A DNA stretch of 64,000 bases from Deltaproteobacteria bacterium (GTDB lineage: Bacteria > Desulfobacterota > GWC2-55-46): contig JAIOIE010000022.1 in assembly GCA_019912665.1 (NCBI GenBank), positions 62,001 to 126,000 on the forward strand, given 5' to 3'. Below, piece after piece: positions 53,002-62,324 of this stretch; positions within the stretch are counted from its first letter, which is position 1, and the number at the start of each line of letters is the position of its first letter. Position numbers and translations under genes: made by a program. The notes under the pieces were generated by a model. It saw only the letters and a program-made list of their open reading frames with translations. It had not been told where the DNA came from and did no database searches.

Positions 53002-53439
53002 GTGGCCCTTAAAAAGAAAGACCCCTTCAAGGACCTCCTCTTTCTCCAGGAGAGGATGAGCCGCATATTCGACGAAACGCTCCTCAAATACAAGACTTCC
53101 GGGGGTAACCACTGGTATCCCCCTGTGGACATATACGAGACCGAGGATTTCCTGGTGCTCAAGGCTGAGCTCCCCGGGGTGGAGTCCGAAAGCGTGAGCG
53201 TCGAGGTGAGTGAAAATACGCTTTCACTCAAGGGGGAAAGGAAGTTCGAAAAGAACCTGAAGGAGGAGAACTACTTCAGGATGGAAAGGTTTTACGGCAG
53301 TTTCCAGAGGGCCTTCAGTCTTCCTTACGCGGTAGACAGCAAGGATATCAAGGCGAACTTCCAGGACGGTATACTGAAGATAACCGTCCCCAAGCCGAAA
53401 GAGACCGGACCCGGGAACATCAGGATAAAAGTGCAGTAA
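53002..53439 (+). CDS. Hsp20/alpha-crystallin small heat-shock protein
   Basis: A 145-residue holdase. The alpha-crystallin domain spans about 42-135: WYPPVDIYETEDFLVLKAEL at its start, LSLKGERKF, the GSFQRAFSLPYAVD strand and the closing FQDGILKITVPK motif, followed by a short tail ending in the IRIKV anchor (I-x-I/V motif). It binds unfolding proteins for transfer to DnaK/ClpB. The start is GTG at 53002 with GAGGTG upstream. It lies 112 bases after clpB and 15 bases before the DUF1844 gene. Confidence 0.95.
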   Translation: MALKKKDPFKDLLFLQERMSRIFDETLLKYKTSGGNHWYPPVDIYETEDFLVLKAELPGVESESVSVEVSENTLSLKGERKFEKNLKEENYFRMERFYGSFQRAFSLPYAVDSKDIKANFQDGILKITVPKPKETGPGNIRIKVQ

Positions 53440-53454
53440 AAAGGCGCTGCTAAA

Positions 53455-53772
53455 ATGGAACGGAACGAAAAAAACGAAGAACATAAGAAAGAAGGTCCTG
53501 AGGGCGGCGGGAAAAAGTCCGGTCCGCTCCCGGCCCTGGATTTCTCCGCCTTCATACTCTCGCTCTCGACCTCTGCCCTCATGAACCTCGGCCTTGTCGA
53601 AAACCCTGTGACAAAAAAGACAGAGAAAGAGCCGGAAATAGCGAAGCAGACGATCGAGCTTATCGCGCTCTTGAAGGAAAAGACGAACGGAAATCTCACC
53701 GAGGAAGAAGCGAAGCTCATTGACGAGGTCCTCCATGAGCTTCGCCTCTGGTACGTGAAACTGACGTCATAA
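53455..53772 (+). CDS. DUF1844 family protein
   Basis: A 105-residue protein. The N-terminus (about 1-25) is Lys/Glu/Gly-rich; LDFSAFILSLSTSALMNLGL (about 36-55) is the DUF1844 signature, followed by two helices ending in LTEEEAKLIDEVLHELRLWY. The family's role is not known; it is common next to HtrA-type proteases or peptidoglycan genes in deltaproteobacteria and related groups. It is probably co-transcribed with hsp20 and htrA. Confidence 0.9.
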   Translation: MERNEKNEEHKKEGPEGGGKKSGPLPALDFSAFILSLSTSALMNLGLVENPVTKKTEKEPEIAKQTIELIALLKEKTNGNLTEEEAKLIDEVLHELRLWYVKLTS

Positions 53773-53841
53773 GCCCCGGGCTTTGCAGCTTATCCTGGCG
53801 GGCCGAATAGAAAAACCCCCAATATTTTCGACAGGAGCACA

Positions 53842-55338
53842 ATGAACCAAAAAAGAAAAGGCTTCGGGCTCAAGACCATCGTGCTTGTGGCGATTATCTC
53901 GGTAGTCGCGGGCGTGATGATCACGGCCCGTTTCGATATGACGAACACCACCACGGCCCAGAACTTCTGGCAGGACGCGGATTCGAGCCCGCAGGTGACC
54001 GGGGCCGTGCCAAACAACTTCGTGGAGCTCGCAAGAAAGCTCTCTCCCGTGGTCGTGAACATATCCACCACCCAGGTTATGCAGGAGAGGCCCACAATGC
54101 CGTTTCCCGAGTTCAGGGGCCCCTTCGAGGAATTTTTCGGCGACGACTTCAGGAGGTTCTTTGAAGAGCCGCCCGGAGGGGAGATGAAGCGCCAGAGCCT
54201 GGGCTCGGGCTTCGTACTCAACGCAGAAGGCTACATACTCACCAACTTCCACGTCATAGAGAACGCGACCGAGATAATCGTCACGCTCTCCGAGGACAAG
54301 AAGGAATACAAGGCGACGGTGGTGGGGCAGGACCAGAAGCTCGATATAGCCCTCATAAAGATAAAGCCGGAGGAGAGCCTCCCCATTGCGGTCATGGGCG
54401 ACTCGGACAGGCTTCAGATAGGTGAGTGGGTGCTCGCAATCGGAAACCCCTTCGGCCTCGGCGGTACGGTGACAGCAGGCATAGTAAGCCAGAAGGGGAG
54501 GGTAATCGGTGCGGGCCCGTACGATAATTTCCTCCAGACCGACGCATCCATCAACCCCGGCAACTCCGGCGGCCCGCTTTTCAACATGAAGGGCGAGGTC
54601 GTGGGCGTAAATACCGCGATAGTGGCAGGCGGCCAGGGCATCGGCTTCGCTACACCCATTAACATGGTAAAGGAAGTGCTCCTGCAGCTGAAGGAAACAG
54701 GCAAGGTGACCCGAGGCTGGATAGGTGTAAGCATTCAGGAGCTTACCCCGGAGCTCGCCAAATCGTTCGGGGTCAAGGAGGCGAGGGGAGTGCTAATCTC
54801 GTCGGTAAACGCCAACGAGCCGGCGGACCAGGCGGGCTTAAAGGCCGGGGATATCATCATATCCTTTGACGGCAGGCAGGTGAATGAACTTAGCGACCTG
54901 CCGAGGGTGGTCGCCACCACTCCCCCCGGCAAGAACGCGGAAGTGAAGGTCCTCCGGGACGGCAAGGAGCGGGTCTTCTTCATAAAGGTGGGGATCAAGG
55001 TGGACGAGGAGATCACCGAGCCTGCGGCAAACCAGGATAACGGCTCTCCTGATAAGAGGCTCGGGATATCCGCGCAGCCCATAACCCCCGAGATAGCCAA
55101 GCGCCTCGGCAAAAAGGAGACGGACGGTGTCATTATAAACTCGGTCAAGCCCGACAGCGCAGCAGCCGAGGCGGGCTTGAAGAGGGGAGACCTCATTAAG
55201 GAAATAGACAGGAAGCCCATAAGGAGCATGGCAGATTACAGCAGGGCGCTTAATGAGGCGGAGAAGAACGACATAGTCCTTTTCCTCGTCGAGAGGGGCG
55301 GGAATACGATTTACGTTATTGTGAAGCCGCGAAAATAG
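53842..55338 (+). CDS. Periplasmic serine protease HtrA/DegP (MucD-like)
   Basis: A 498-residue trypsin-like protease-chaperone. An N-terminal signal or anchor (about 9-28) is followed by a protease domain with catalytic His in TNFHVIENATEI (about 137), Asp in KLDIALIKIK (about 168) and Ser in NPGNSGGPLFN (about 242). Two PDZ domains follow (about 290-380 with GWIGVSIQELTPELAKSFGV; about 400-495 with LGISAQPITPEIAKRLGKKE). It degrades or refolds damaged envelope proteins. A Q/F-rich loop before the protease core (PEFRGPFEEFFGDDFRRFFE) is the LA-loop typical of DegP-like proteins. Confidence 0.96.
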   Translation: MNQKRKGFGLKTIVLVAIISVVAGVMITARFDMTNTTTAQNFWQDADSSPQVTGAVPNNFVELARKLSPVVVNISTTQVMQERPTMPFPEFRGPFEEFFGDDFRRFFEEPPGGEMKRQSLGSGFVLNAEGYILTNFHVIENATEIIVTLSEDKKEYKATVVGQDQKLDIALIKIKPEESLPIAVMGDSDRLQIGEWVLAIGNPFGLGGTVTAGIVSQKGRVIGAGPYDNFLQTDASINPGNSGGPLFNMKGEVVGVNTAIVAGGQGIGFATPINMVKEVLLQLKETGKVTRGWIGVSIQELTPELAKSFGVKEARGVLISSVNANEPADQAGLKAGDIIISFDGRQVNELSDLPRVVATTPPGKNAEVKVLRDGKERVFFIKVGIKVDEEITEPAANQDNGSPDKRLGISAQPITPEIAKRLGKKETDGVIINSVKPDSAAAEAGLKRGDLIKEIDRKPIRSMADYSRALNEAEKNDIVLFLVERGGNTIYVIVKPRK

Positions 55339-55369
55339 GAGCCCCGGCGGCACGAAGGGAAGTGGAAGA

Positions 55370-55984
55370 TTGGCTGGATATCTGTTGGCCCTTACAGGGG
55401 CAAGCGGCGCCGCGTACGGGCTTAAGATAGCGGGCGAGCTTCTTTCAAGGGGAGATGACGTGGAACTCGTCATCTCCCCTTCGGGTTTTATTATCCTCAA
55501 GGAGGAGCTGGGGATAGAGTGCTCTGAGGCGGATGCGCCGGAGCGGATACGCGATTTCCTCAAAGGGTACGGGCGGCCCTTCAAGGGGCGCTTGAGGCTC
55601 GTCCCCCATAAAGACCTAGCCGCCTCTGCCGCAAGTGGCTCATCCCTTGTAAAGGCCATGATCGTCTGCCCGTGCTCAATGGGCACTCTCGCAAGGATAG
55701 CCGCCGGCATCTCCGGAAATATCATCGAGCGGGCGGCGGACTGCATGCTTAAAGAGAGGCGGCCACTTGTGCTCGTCCCCAGGGAGACGCCCTTGAGCAC
55801 CATCCATCTCCAGAATATGCTCAGGCTCTCGGAAGCCGGGGCGATTATCCTTCCTGCCATGCCCGCCTTCTATCACAAGCCCGCCGGCATCGAAGAGATG
55901 GTCGATTTCGTCGCCGGAAAGGTGCTGGACGTCCTCGGAATCGAGAACAGCCTCTTCAAAAGGTGGAAAAAGGAAGGGGATTAG
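55370..55984 (+). CDS. ubiX: Flavin prenyltransferase UbiX
   Basis: A 204-residue enzyme that prenylates FMN to make the UbiD cofactor. LLALTGASGAAYGLKIAGEL (about 4-23) is the FMN-binding N-terminus, and PCSMGTLARIAAGISGNIIE (about 101-120) with LVPRETPLSTIHLQNMLRLS (about 137-156) are the prenyl and phosphate sites. The start is TTG at 55370 preceded by GAAGGGAAG; a better start is not seen in frame. It is separate from ubiD but serves it. It follows htrA by 31 bases. Confidence 0.95.
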   Translation: MAGYLLALTGASGAAYGLKIAGELLSRGDDVELVISPSGFIILKEELGIECSEADAPERIRDFLKGYGRPFKGRLRLVPHKDLAASAASGSSLVKAMIVCPCSMGTLARIAAGISGNIIERAADCMLKERRPLVLVPRETPLSTIHLQNMLRLSEAGAIILPAMPAFYHKPAGIEEMVDFVAGKVLDVLGIENSLFKRWKKEGD

Positions 55985-56046
55985 CTTATAATCGCCGCGT
56001 CCGGGAATCGGAAGATTTCACGGGCACAGCCAAAATAAACGGTTAG

Positions 56047-57342
<1,296 letters not shown>

Positions 57343-57359
57343 TTTATAAGAAAGTTTTC

Positions 57360-57387
57360 TGTCATTCTGAGCGTAGCGAAGAATCTC
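57360..57387. repeat. Short dispersed repeat unit
   Basis: TGTCATTCTGAGCGTAGCG followed by AAGAATCTC is, from memory, a repeat unit found many times in unrelated bacterial genomes. Here a single copy lies in the serS-tRNA gap. No function is visible. Confidence 0.5.
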
Positions 57388-57461
57388 AAACTACTCAGAA
57401 ATGATAAATAAAAGTAAAACCAGCTTCAAAACCTTTCCAGCACCACCTCGCCAACATATCC

Positions 57462-57546
57462 GGAGGGTTAGGCTAATGGTAAGTCACCGGTCTTGAAAAC
57501 CGGCGGGCTAACGCCCTTGGGGGTTCGAGTCCCTCACCCTCCGCCA
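57462..57546 (+). tRNA. tRNA-Ser(UGA)
   Basis: Acceptor GGAGGGT / ACCCTCC, discriminator G, encoded CCA. Anticodon arm CCGGT-CTTGAAA-ACCGG gives anticodon TGA. A long variable arm (GGGCTAACGCCC-like) typical of tRNA-Ser and T arm GGGGG-TTCGAGT-CCCTC follow. Confidence 0.95.
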
Positions 57547-57742
57547 GATTTTTGTGAATTTTGCGTCAGGTAGCGACAGTTCTTTAAAAATGTTGGGTTG
57601 AAATTATCGGCAGCCGGGGTAGGGTGGGCACCGCCCACCATTTCATTTTCCACTCCGTTCCTAATCTTCTCCGCCGTTTCTCCCGGAATGTACCTTCCAT
57701 TTCCATTTGAATTCCGCATCTAAGAATAATAAATTAACTGTT

Positions 57743-58126
57743 ATGGCTTACAGGGTAAAAGAATCGGACTTCAGGACGATTGCCGCTCACGTGCTGGACG
57801 GCCTTCCCGTCGAGTTCAGGAGGCGGATGGAAAATGTCGTGATGGTCGTGGAGGATTACCCTTCCGAAGAGGACGCCGCAATCGCCGGGGTCCCGCGCGA
57901 AGAGCTATTAGGGCTCTTTCACGGCGTATCCCGTTTTGAGCAGGAGTGGTATGGCGGCGCATCCGGCCAGCTTCCCGAAAGGATTGTGCTTTACAAAAGC
58001 AACATAGAGTCAATCTGCTTTACGGAAGAGGAGCTTGTCGAAGAAATACGCCTTACCATTCTCCACGAGATAGGTCATTATTTCGGACTGAGCGATGAAG
58101 AGATCGAGAAGTATGAAAAAGAGTAA
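57743..58126 (+). CDS. Zincin-like metallopeptidase family protein
   Basis: A 127-residue protein of the Zincin_1 (DUF1025) group. The zinc motif HEIGHYFGLSDEEIE (about 107-121) has the HExxH pattern followed by a downstream acidic residue. GVPREELLGLFHGVSRF and PERIVLYKSNIE are family blocks. Start ATG 57743 is preferred; an upstream in-frame ATG gives an unusual N-terminus in AT-rich DNA. Cytosolic small protease-like proteins of this group have no fixed known substrate. Confidence 0.85.
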   Translation: MAYRVKESDFRTIAAHVLDGLPVEFRRRMENVVMVVEDYPSEEDAAIAGVPREELLGLFHGVSRFEQEWYGGASGQLPERIVLYKSNIESICFTEEELVEEIRLTILHEIGHYFGLSDEEIEKYEKE

Positions 58127-58698
58127 ATAACGAAACCCTTTTGGTTCTTTTAAATGCATCATACTACCTTCTCTCTTCTCCGACGTCCTCCCAGAGCACA
58201 TTCCCATTCATCCAAAGCTTCGTCATAGAATATATTTCAAGTAACCAGCCCCATACTTTTCCGAATAATTAAATGCCCTGGCCACCGCCTCGAACTCATT
58301 CATCTCGAATCAATCTGTGAGCAGAAATGAATTGAGGAGCACCCTTAATGAACTCTCGAAAAAATGACTCGGGTAGCGGGAGAGAACCGGGGAGAGAGTT
58401 TATTCTGATATTCGCCAAATACGATTTCGGGCGAAATAAGTCCTGTTTTTGTTGCCCTGCTCAAAAAGGTATTATAAAATTCCATGCGAGATACAGATAA
58501 CACCCAGTCAACCAGCCCGGCAGTTAAAGAGCCGTAAGCTAATCCGGCCCGGAATACGGACTTTAAGGGGGGCGTTCCGGGAATTCCCAAGAAAATTCGT
58601 TCCGGTAAAATAACGGCAGCCAGCTCATTCCAAGGGGGCGGCTCGCGCAGAGGGGGCCTGAACGGGCCCGTGTCCTTTAACCAGAAACGGAGATTTTA
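58127..58698. other. Intergenic stretch without a supported gene
   Basis: 572 bases of mixed composition. A 26-codon minus-strand frame (58303-58223, MNEFEAVARAFNYSEKYGAG) looks like the broken end of some larger gene, but is too short to assign. No terminator, tRNA or repeat was recognised. Confidence 0.4.
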
Positions 58699-59913
58699 AT
58701 GGAAGCCTCGGAATTTTTTCTAAAGCTGCTTTTGCTCTTCCTTTGCGCCAAGGTCTTTGCCGAGGTCTTCGCGTATCTCAAGCTCCCGTCCGTCATTGGC
58801 GAGGTCATAGCAGGCATACTCATTGGGCCGAGCCTATTGGGCATCATCGCGCCCGAGGAGACGTTTTATCTCCTGGCGGAGATCGGGATATTGCTTCTCC
58901 TTTTCGAGGTCGGCCTTGAAACCGATGTGAGACAGGTGCTCAAGGTCGGCGGGCAGGCAATATCTGTTGCCCTGACAGGCATACTTGCGCCCGCGCTCCT
59001 CGGGTTCTGGGTTTCGCATTATGTTTTCGGAATCGAGCTCATCCCGGCGCTCTTCATAAGCGGCTGCCTTGTGGCCACCAGCATCGGCATTACCGTGAGG
59101 GTGATCGGAGACCTCGGAAAACAGAACACCAGGACCGCCCGGGTCGTCATTGGGGCCGCGGTTATAGACGATATCGTCGGCGTGGTGCTTCTCGCGCTCC
59201 TTTACGACCTCGTAGTGAAGGGGCAGATTAGCGTGATGGACACGTCGAAAATAGTCCTCTTTATAATCGTATTCCTGCTCGTCGCTCCGGTGCTTGCGAA
59301 GCTCCTTGTGCCGGTTATCGCAAAGTTCTCGAAGATAAGCAGGACAAAGGGGCTGATACCGACGGTCATCATCTCCATGATTCTCGGGCTTGCGATCATA
59401 TCGCATGAGATAGGCGCGCCCGAGATGCTGGGCTCATTCGCCGCAGGCATAGCGCTGGCCAGAAGGTTCTTCCTGCCGCTCGGAGCCGAAATAGAGCACT
59501 ATAGCAAGACGGTGGCAAAGGACGTAGAGGAGAGCATGAAGCCCATCATAGACCTCTTCGTGCCGATATTTTTCGTGATGGTGGGCGTCTCCATAAACTT
59601 CAAGGAAATAGATTTCGCTTCAACGGCGTTCTGGAGCTTCGCCGGCGCGCTGACCCTTCTTGCCATAATAGGAAAGCTCGTCAGCGGCATCTGGGTAAAA
59701 GGGACCTGGAGCGAAAAGTTCTCAACAGGGCTCGCGATGGTGCCGAGGGGCGAGGTGGGCCTCATATTCGCGGAGGTGGGCAAAAGGGGCGGCGTTTTCG
59801 ACGAGAACACGTATGCCGTGATAGTCTTCATGGTGGCGCTTACGACGCTTCTGGCCCCGCTTGCGCTCCGGTTTTCCATGAGGGGCATCAAAACAGAAGA
59901 GGCCCCGGCGTGA
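58699..59913 (+). CDS. Kef-type CPA2 cation:proton antiporter
   Basis: A 404-residue membrane protein with about 12 helices and no cytosolic RCK domain. FAYLKLPSVIGEVIAGILIG (about 24-43), FEVGLETDVRQVLKVG, the CPA2 ion site SGCLVATSIGITVRVIGDLG (about 122-141) followed by GAAVIDDIVGVVLLALLY with its D-D pair (about 153-170), and MVPRGEVGLIFAEVGKRGG (about 347-365) place it in the CPA2/Kef-NapA group. It would move K+ or Na+ against protons. A terminator hairpin follows. It is the last clearly chromosomal gene before the island. Confidence 0.92.
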   Translation: MEASEFFLKLLLLFLCAKVFAEVFAYLKLPSVIGEVIAGILIGPSLLGIIAPEETFYLLAEIGILLLLFEVGLETDVRQVLKVGGQAISVALTGILAPALLGFWVSHYVFGIELIPALFISGCLVATSIGITVRVIGDLGKQNTRTARVVIGAAVIDDIVGVVLLALLYDLVVKGQISVMDTSKIVLFIIVFLLVAPVLAKLLVPVIAKFSKISRTKGLIPTVIISMILGLAIISHEIGAPEMLGSFAAGIALARRFFLPLGAEIEHYSKTVAKDVEESMKPIIDLFVPIFFVMVGVSINFKEIDFASTAFWSFAGALTLLAIIGKLVSGIWVKGTWSEKFSTGLAMVPRGEVGLIFAEVGKRGGVFDENTYAVIVFMVALTTLLAPLALRFSMRGIKTEEAPA

Positions 59914-59941
59914 GGGCGGTACGATATTCTATTCAAAACAA

Positions 59942-59969
59942 AAGGGGTTACGGCTATCCGTAACCCCTT
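59942..59969 (+). terminator. Hairpin terminator after the Kef-type gene
   Basis: AAGGGGTTACGG / CCGTAACCCCTT with loop CTAT, followed by GATTTTCTT. Confidence 0.8.
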
Positions 59970-59977
59970 GATTTTCT

Positions 59978-60020
59978 TGGCTCCCAGGGAGGGATTCGAA
60001 CCCCCGACCCGGTGGTTAAC
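59978..60020 (-). other. Attachment-site scar: 3' half of tRNA-Asn(GUU)
   Basis: On the minus strand the sequence runs from the anticodon GTT of a tRNA-Asn through the 3' stem, the T arm (GGGGGTTCGAATCCCTC), acceptor CCTGGGA, discriminator G and CCA. The 5' half is absent. Tyrosine recombinase islands and phages typically copy exactly this part when they insert at a tRNA. In this orientation the element would extend to the right, with the intact tRNA-Asn and the integrase beyond the window. Confidence 0.85.
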
Positions 60021-60294
60021 AGGGCTAAAGGACCAAAAATCGCAACTCCTTGATTGAAGGCTGGTTTTCCCGTTTTGCTTTAAAAATCGAGGGCTTGGAA
60101 GGTCTTTGGTGAGTTTGCCAGTTTGGGGATTTTATGCCTGTTTAGAGAATTTTGGTCACAATTTGGTCACAGTCCAAGAACGGCGAGACGAAAGAGTCCT
60201 ATTCCATTTCTGCGTGCCTTATCATGCCCTTGCCAAAAAGCTTGCCTGAGCCAGCTTGATTGGTATAATCTTTGTAATCAAGCGGAGGTGCATC
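60021..60294. promoter_or_regulatory. Left end of the island and promoter of the mntA-hepT unit
   Basis: No gene is seen in the first 220 bases. A direct duplication TTTGGTCACA / TTTGGTCACA lies at about 60151-60172. A promoter TTGCCT-16-TATAAT (60242-60269) and the ribosome binding site GGAGGT (60284-60289) serve mntA. Confidence 0.5.
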
Positions 60295-60591
60295 TTGAAT
60301 ACCGAGCTGAAAAATATAAAAAAGAAATTAAGCAAGTATAAGCCCACTCTTGAGGAGCAATACAAGATTAGGGAGATCGGAGTTTTTGGCTCCTATGTCC
60401 GTGGCGAGCAGAAGAAAAAAAGCGATTTAGATATACTCGTTGATTTCTATGAGCCTATAAGCCTGCTTAATTTTATACGCCTTGAAAACCAGCTTAGTAA
60501 ATATTTGGGTATTAAGGTTGACCTTGTCATGAAGGATGCATTGAAGCCGAGAATCGGAAGCCATATACTGAAAGAGGTAGTCAATATATGA
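60295..60591 (+). CDS. mntA: MntA-type nucleotidyltransferase (antitoxin of HEPN/MNT pair)
   Basis: A 98-residue minimal nucleotidyltransferase. GVFGSYVRGEQKKKSDLDIL holds the GSx10DxD motif, followed by the third Asp in KVDLVMKD. MntA AMPylates or oligo-AMPylates the HepT RNase to neutralise it. The start is TTG 60295, fixed by GGAGGT 5 bases upstream; the in-frame ATG at 60256 has no ribosome binding site. Its stop overlaps the hepT start (ATGA). Intact, unlike its partner. Confidence 0.9.
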   Translation: MNTELKNIKKKLSKYKPTLEEQYKIREIGVFGSYVRGEQKKKSDLDILVDFYEPISLLNFIRLENQLSKYLGIKVDLVMKDALKPRIGSHILKEVVNI

Positions 60592-60942
60592 GGGAGTTCC
60601 TGGATTATGTTGATGACGTGCTAGACGCAATGTCAAAGAGCCCAGGAATTCACTTACGGATTGGATTTTAAAAAATTCTCCAAGGATGAAAAGACGGTCT
60701 TTGCGGTTACAAGAGCTATAGAGATTATCGGAGAAGCAGCTAAGAAGATACCATCATCAGTAAGAAAGCAATACCCTGATGTCCCGTGGAAAGAAATGGC
60801 AGGCATGCGGGATAAGCTAATTCATGAATATTTTGGCGTGAATCTCCGGGCCGTTTGGGATACTGTAAAAAAGGACATACCCGCCATAAAGCCTACCTTC
60901 GAGAAGATCAAAGAGGATTATCAAAATAAACAGTCATCATAA
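60588..60942 (+). pseudogene. hepT: HepT-type HEPN RNase toxin, frameshifted
   Basis: Translation from ATG 60588 starts as [18 protein letters not shown], a normal HepT N-terminus, then goes out of frame and stops at TAA after 27 codons. Removing one C from CCC (60641-60643) restores a frame continuing [17 protein letters not shown]... to 60942, with the catalytic Rx4HxY motif RDKLIHEY intact near residue 90. The full protein would be about 117 residues. A separate start inside (Met of MDFKK, TTG/ATG-like near 60661) would make only a fragment that lacks the first helix. Either a true loss of toxin or a sequence error in a C-run. Confidence 0.85.
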
Positions 60943-60956
60943 ACACCAGTATTCCT

Positions 60957-61232
60957 CTATACCCCATCTACTTCAAACCATATTCCCCAAAAGTTTTTGG
61001 ATTTGTGAGATATCTTTCTGCTTGTCTTCAGTGTCTCAAAAATCAGCCCGGTCGGATAGAGCATCTGAATCCACTTGAGAGCATTTAGATCACCCAGCTC
61101 AAGCACCCTTTCAATCACATAGCGCGCGCTTTTTCCCAGGTCAACCTTCTCCGGATCGACATACCAAAAAAGATGATAAAACTCGCTTGGGACAGCCGCT
61201 TCCTTTATGAAATTAACTTTCTTGGATGGCAT
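60957..61232 (-). CDS. DUF6922-like small protein (possible antitoxin)
   Basis: A 91-residue protein. EFYHLFWYVDPEKVDLGKSA (about 17-36), YVIERVLELGDLNALKWI and the C-terminal SHKSKNFWGIWF resemble a family (DUF6922) often found ahead of AbiEii-type nucleotidyltransferase toxins. No toxin gene follows: the downstream neighbour is the convergent hepT remnant 14 bases away. A perfect palindrome lies 24 bases upstream of its start. Assignment from memory. Confidence 0.6.
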   Translation of the reverse strand: MPSKKVNFIKEAAVPSEFYHLFWYVDPEKVDLGKSARYVIERVLELGDLNALKWIQMLYPTGLIFETLKTSRKISHKSKNFWGIWFEVDGV

Positions 61233-61255
61233 AGTAGTGATGCTTGAATTGTTCC

Positions 61256-61296
61256 TTAATATGGTATGGTGTAGTTATTACACCATACCATATTAA
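61256..61296. promoter_or_regulatory. Perfect 18-bp inverted repeat upstream of the DUF6922-like gene
   Basis: TTAATATGGTATGGTGTA / TACACCATACCATATTAA with spacer GTTAT. It is AT-rich, in promoter position relative to the minus-strand gene at 61232, and contains the direct pair ATGGT-ATGGT. It is most likely an operator, perhaps autoregulatory. Confidence 0.7.
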
Positions 61297-61473
61297 TTAA
61301 ATAACACCCATAACACACGGCGCTCTTTGAATATCCATTTAAAAAATTGGTTTTCGGCTAAGCTCGGCAGGATAGAGGCCCATAAAAAGGGCGAAACTGG
61401 GTCACTACTATCGAGCCCGTGAATAATTACATAAAAGGCAGATAAAGGCAAAGATAGGCTATGTGCCGCTATC

Positions 61474-62001
61474 CTAATGTGTGTAGTTGTTTTCTGTTTC
61501 CTCGACAACCTTCCTTAGCGCCTCTATGGAATATTTATATCCTATGGCCGACATAGGCATCCTGTTAATCTTGTGATTGATTTGTAGGATTTTGGCGTTC
61601 TCGATCCCGCCATCCATGTGAATATAGACCTCATAGTGATAGGCGATATCGTTCATGGAGCCGAGGACGCTTCGGCTTGCAGTTTTGGAAAAGCCTATCT
61701 GTCGGTATTCTGCGCTGACCTTTTCGAGGACCTTCGGCCCGAAGCCCTCATACTTCAGGTTGAGCATGAGATGAACCAGGAATTCCTGCTCAATGTGTTT
61801 TAGGTTTTCCTTAAGGACGGCAGGAACCAGGAAGGAATAGAGGCTCTTTTCATTGGTGAATAGAAGGCATTTTCGTCTTTCGATCCTCAAAAGATTAGCA
61901 TACCAGTTGCCCAGGCCCTCTGAAGAACTGACTTCGCCAGGGTCGGAAAACGATACGTTGAGCTCCTTTAAGAGCTTTTGGGTACTATAGAGGATTCGCA
62001 T
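61474..62001 (-). CDS. DUF6933-like conserved protein
   Basis: A 175-residue soluble protein. MRILYSTQKLLKELNVSFSD, then LGNWYANLLRIERRKCLLFT and KTASRSVLGSMNDIAYHYEV are blocks I associate with the DUF6933 family, found near mobile genes and plasmids. No catalytic motif can be named. The Trp/Tyr-rich first half suggests a binding fold. It is flanked on the right by the TTGAGATA repeat array, which could control it. Its lower GC matches the rest of the island. Confidence 0.6.
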   Translation of the reverse strand: MRILYSTQKLLKELNVSFSDPGEVSSSEGLGNWYANLLRIERRKCLLFTNEKSLYSFLVPAVLKENLKHIEQEFLVHLMLNLKYEGFGPKVLEKVSAEYRQIGFSKTASRSVLGSMNDIAYHYEVYIHMDGGIENAKILQINHKINRMPMSAIGYKYSIEALRKVVEETENNYTH

Positions 62002-62070
62002 GGCTTAGCACCGAATTTATTAACTCATTGATTTATTAGCACAAAATTGCTGAAATGAGAAGCCGCATAA

Positions 62071-62160
62071 TTGAGATAAAAAAATTCTTATCTCAAATTA
62101 GGTGCTTTTCTTGAGATATGAAAAATTTACATTATATCGGGTAGATCAAAATTGAGATAT
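62071..62160. repeat. Four TTGAGATA repeats in an intergenic region
   Basis: TTGAGATAA (62071) and TTATCTCAA (62088-62096) face each other 8 bases apart; TTGAGATAT recurs at 62111 and 62152. The spacing between like-oriented copies is 40 to 41 bases (about four helical turns), suggesting a regulator binding cooperatively. The rest of the 62002-62324 gap holds no gene. Confidence 0.65.
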
Positions 62161-62324
62161 GCCATATTAAGTAGCGCTGTTTCTTGATTAAACCGGGCTT
62201 CAATTTGAAAGCAAAATATGTTACTTATATCCGAGCCGTATCAGCCTGGGGACAAGCCAGTCTCGTCAGGAACTCTTGGAGAAATTTGACATGGTGAAAC
62301 TCCCTTCTTAGCAGAGGCGATCTG

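Noticed and set aside
54838-55860. A 340-codon minus-strand frame opposite htrA and ubiX
   Set aside because: It spans two genes with strong catalytic motifs on the plus strand and has no recognisable features of its own.
61293-61508. A 71-codon minus-strand frame in the island
   Set aside because: No ribosome binding site, no family resemblance, and it overlaps the end of the DUF6933-like gene and the palindrome.
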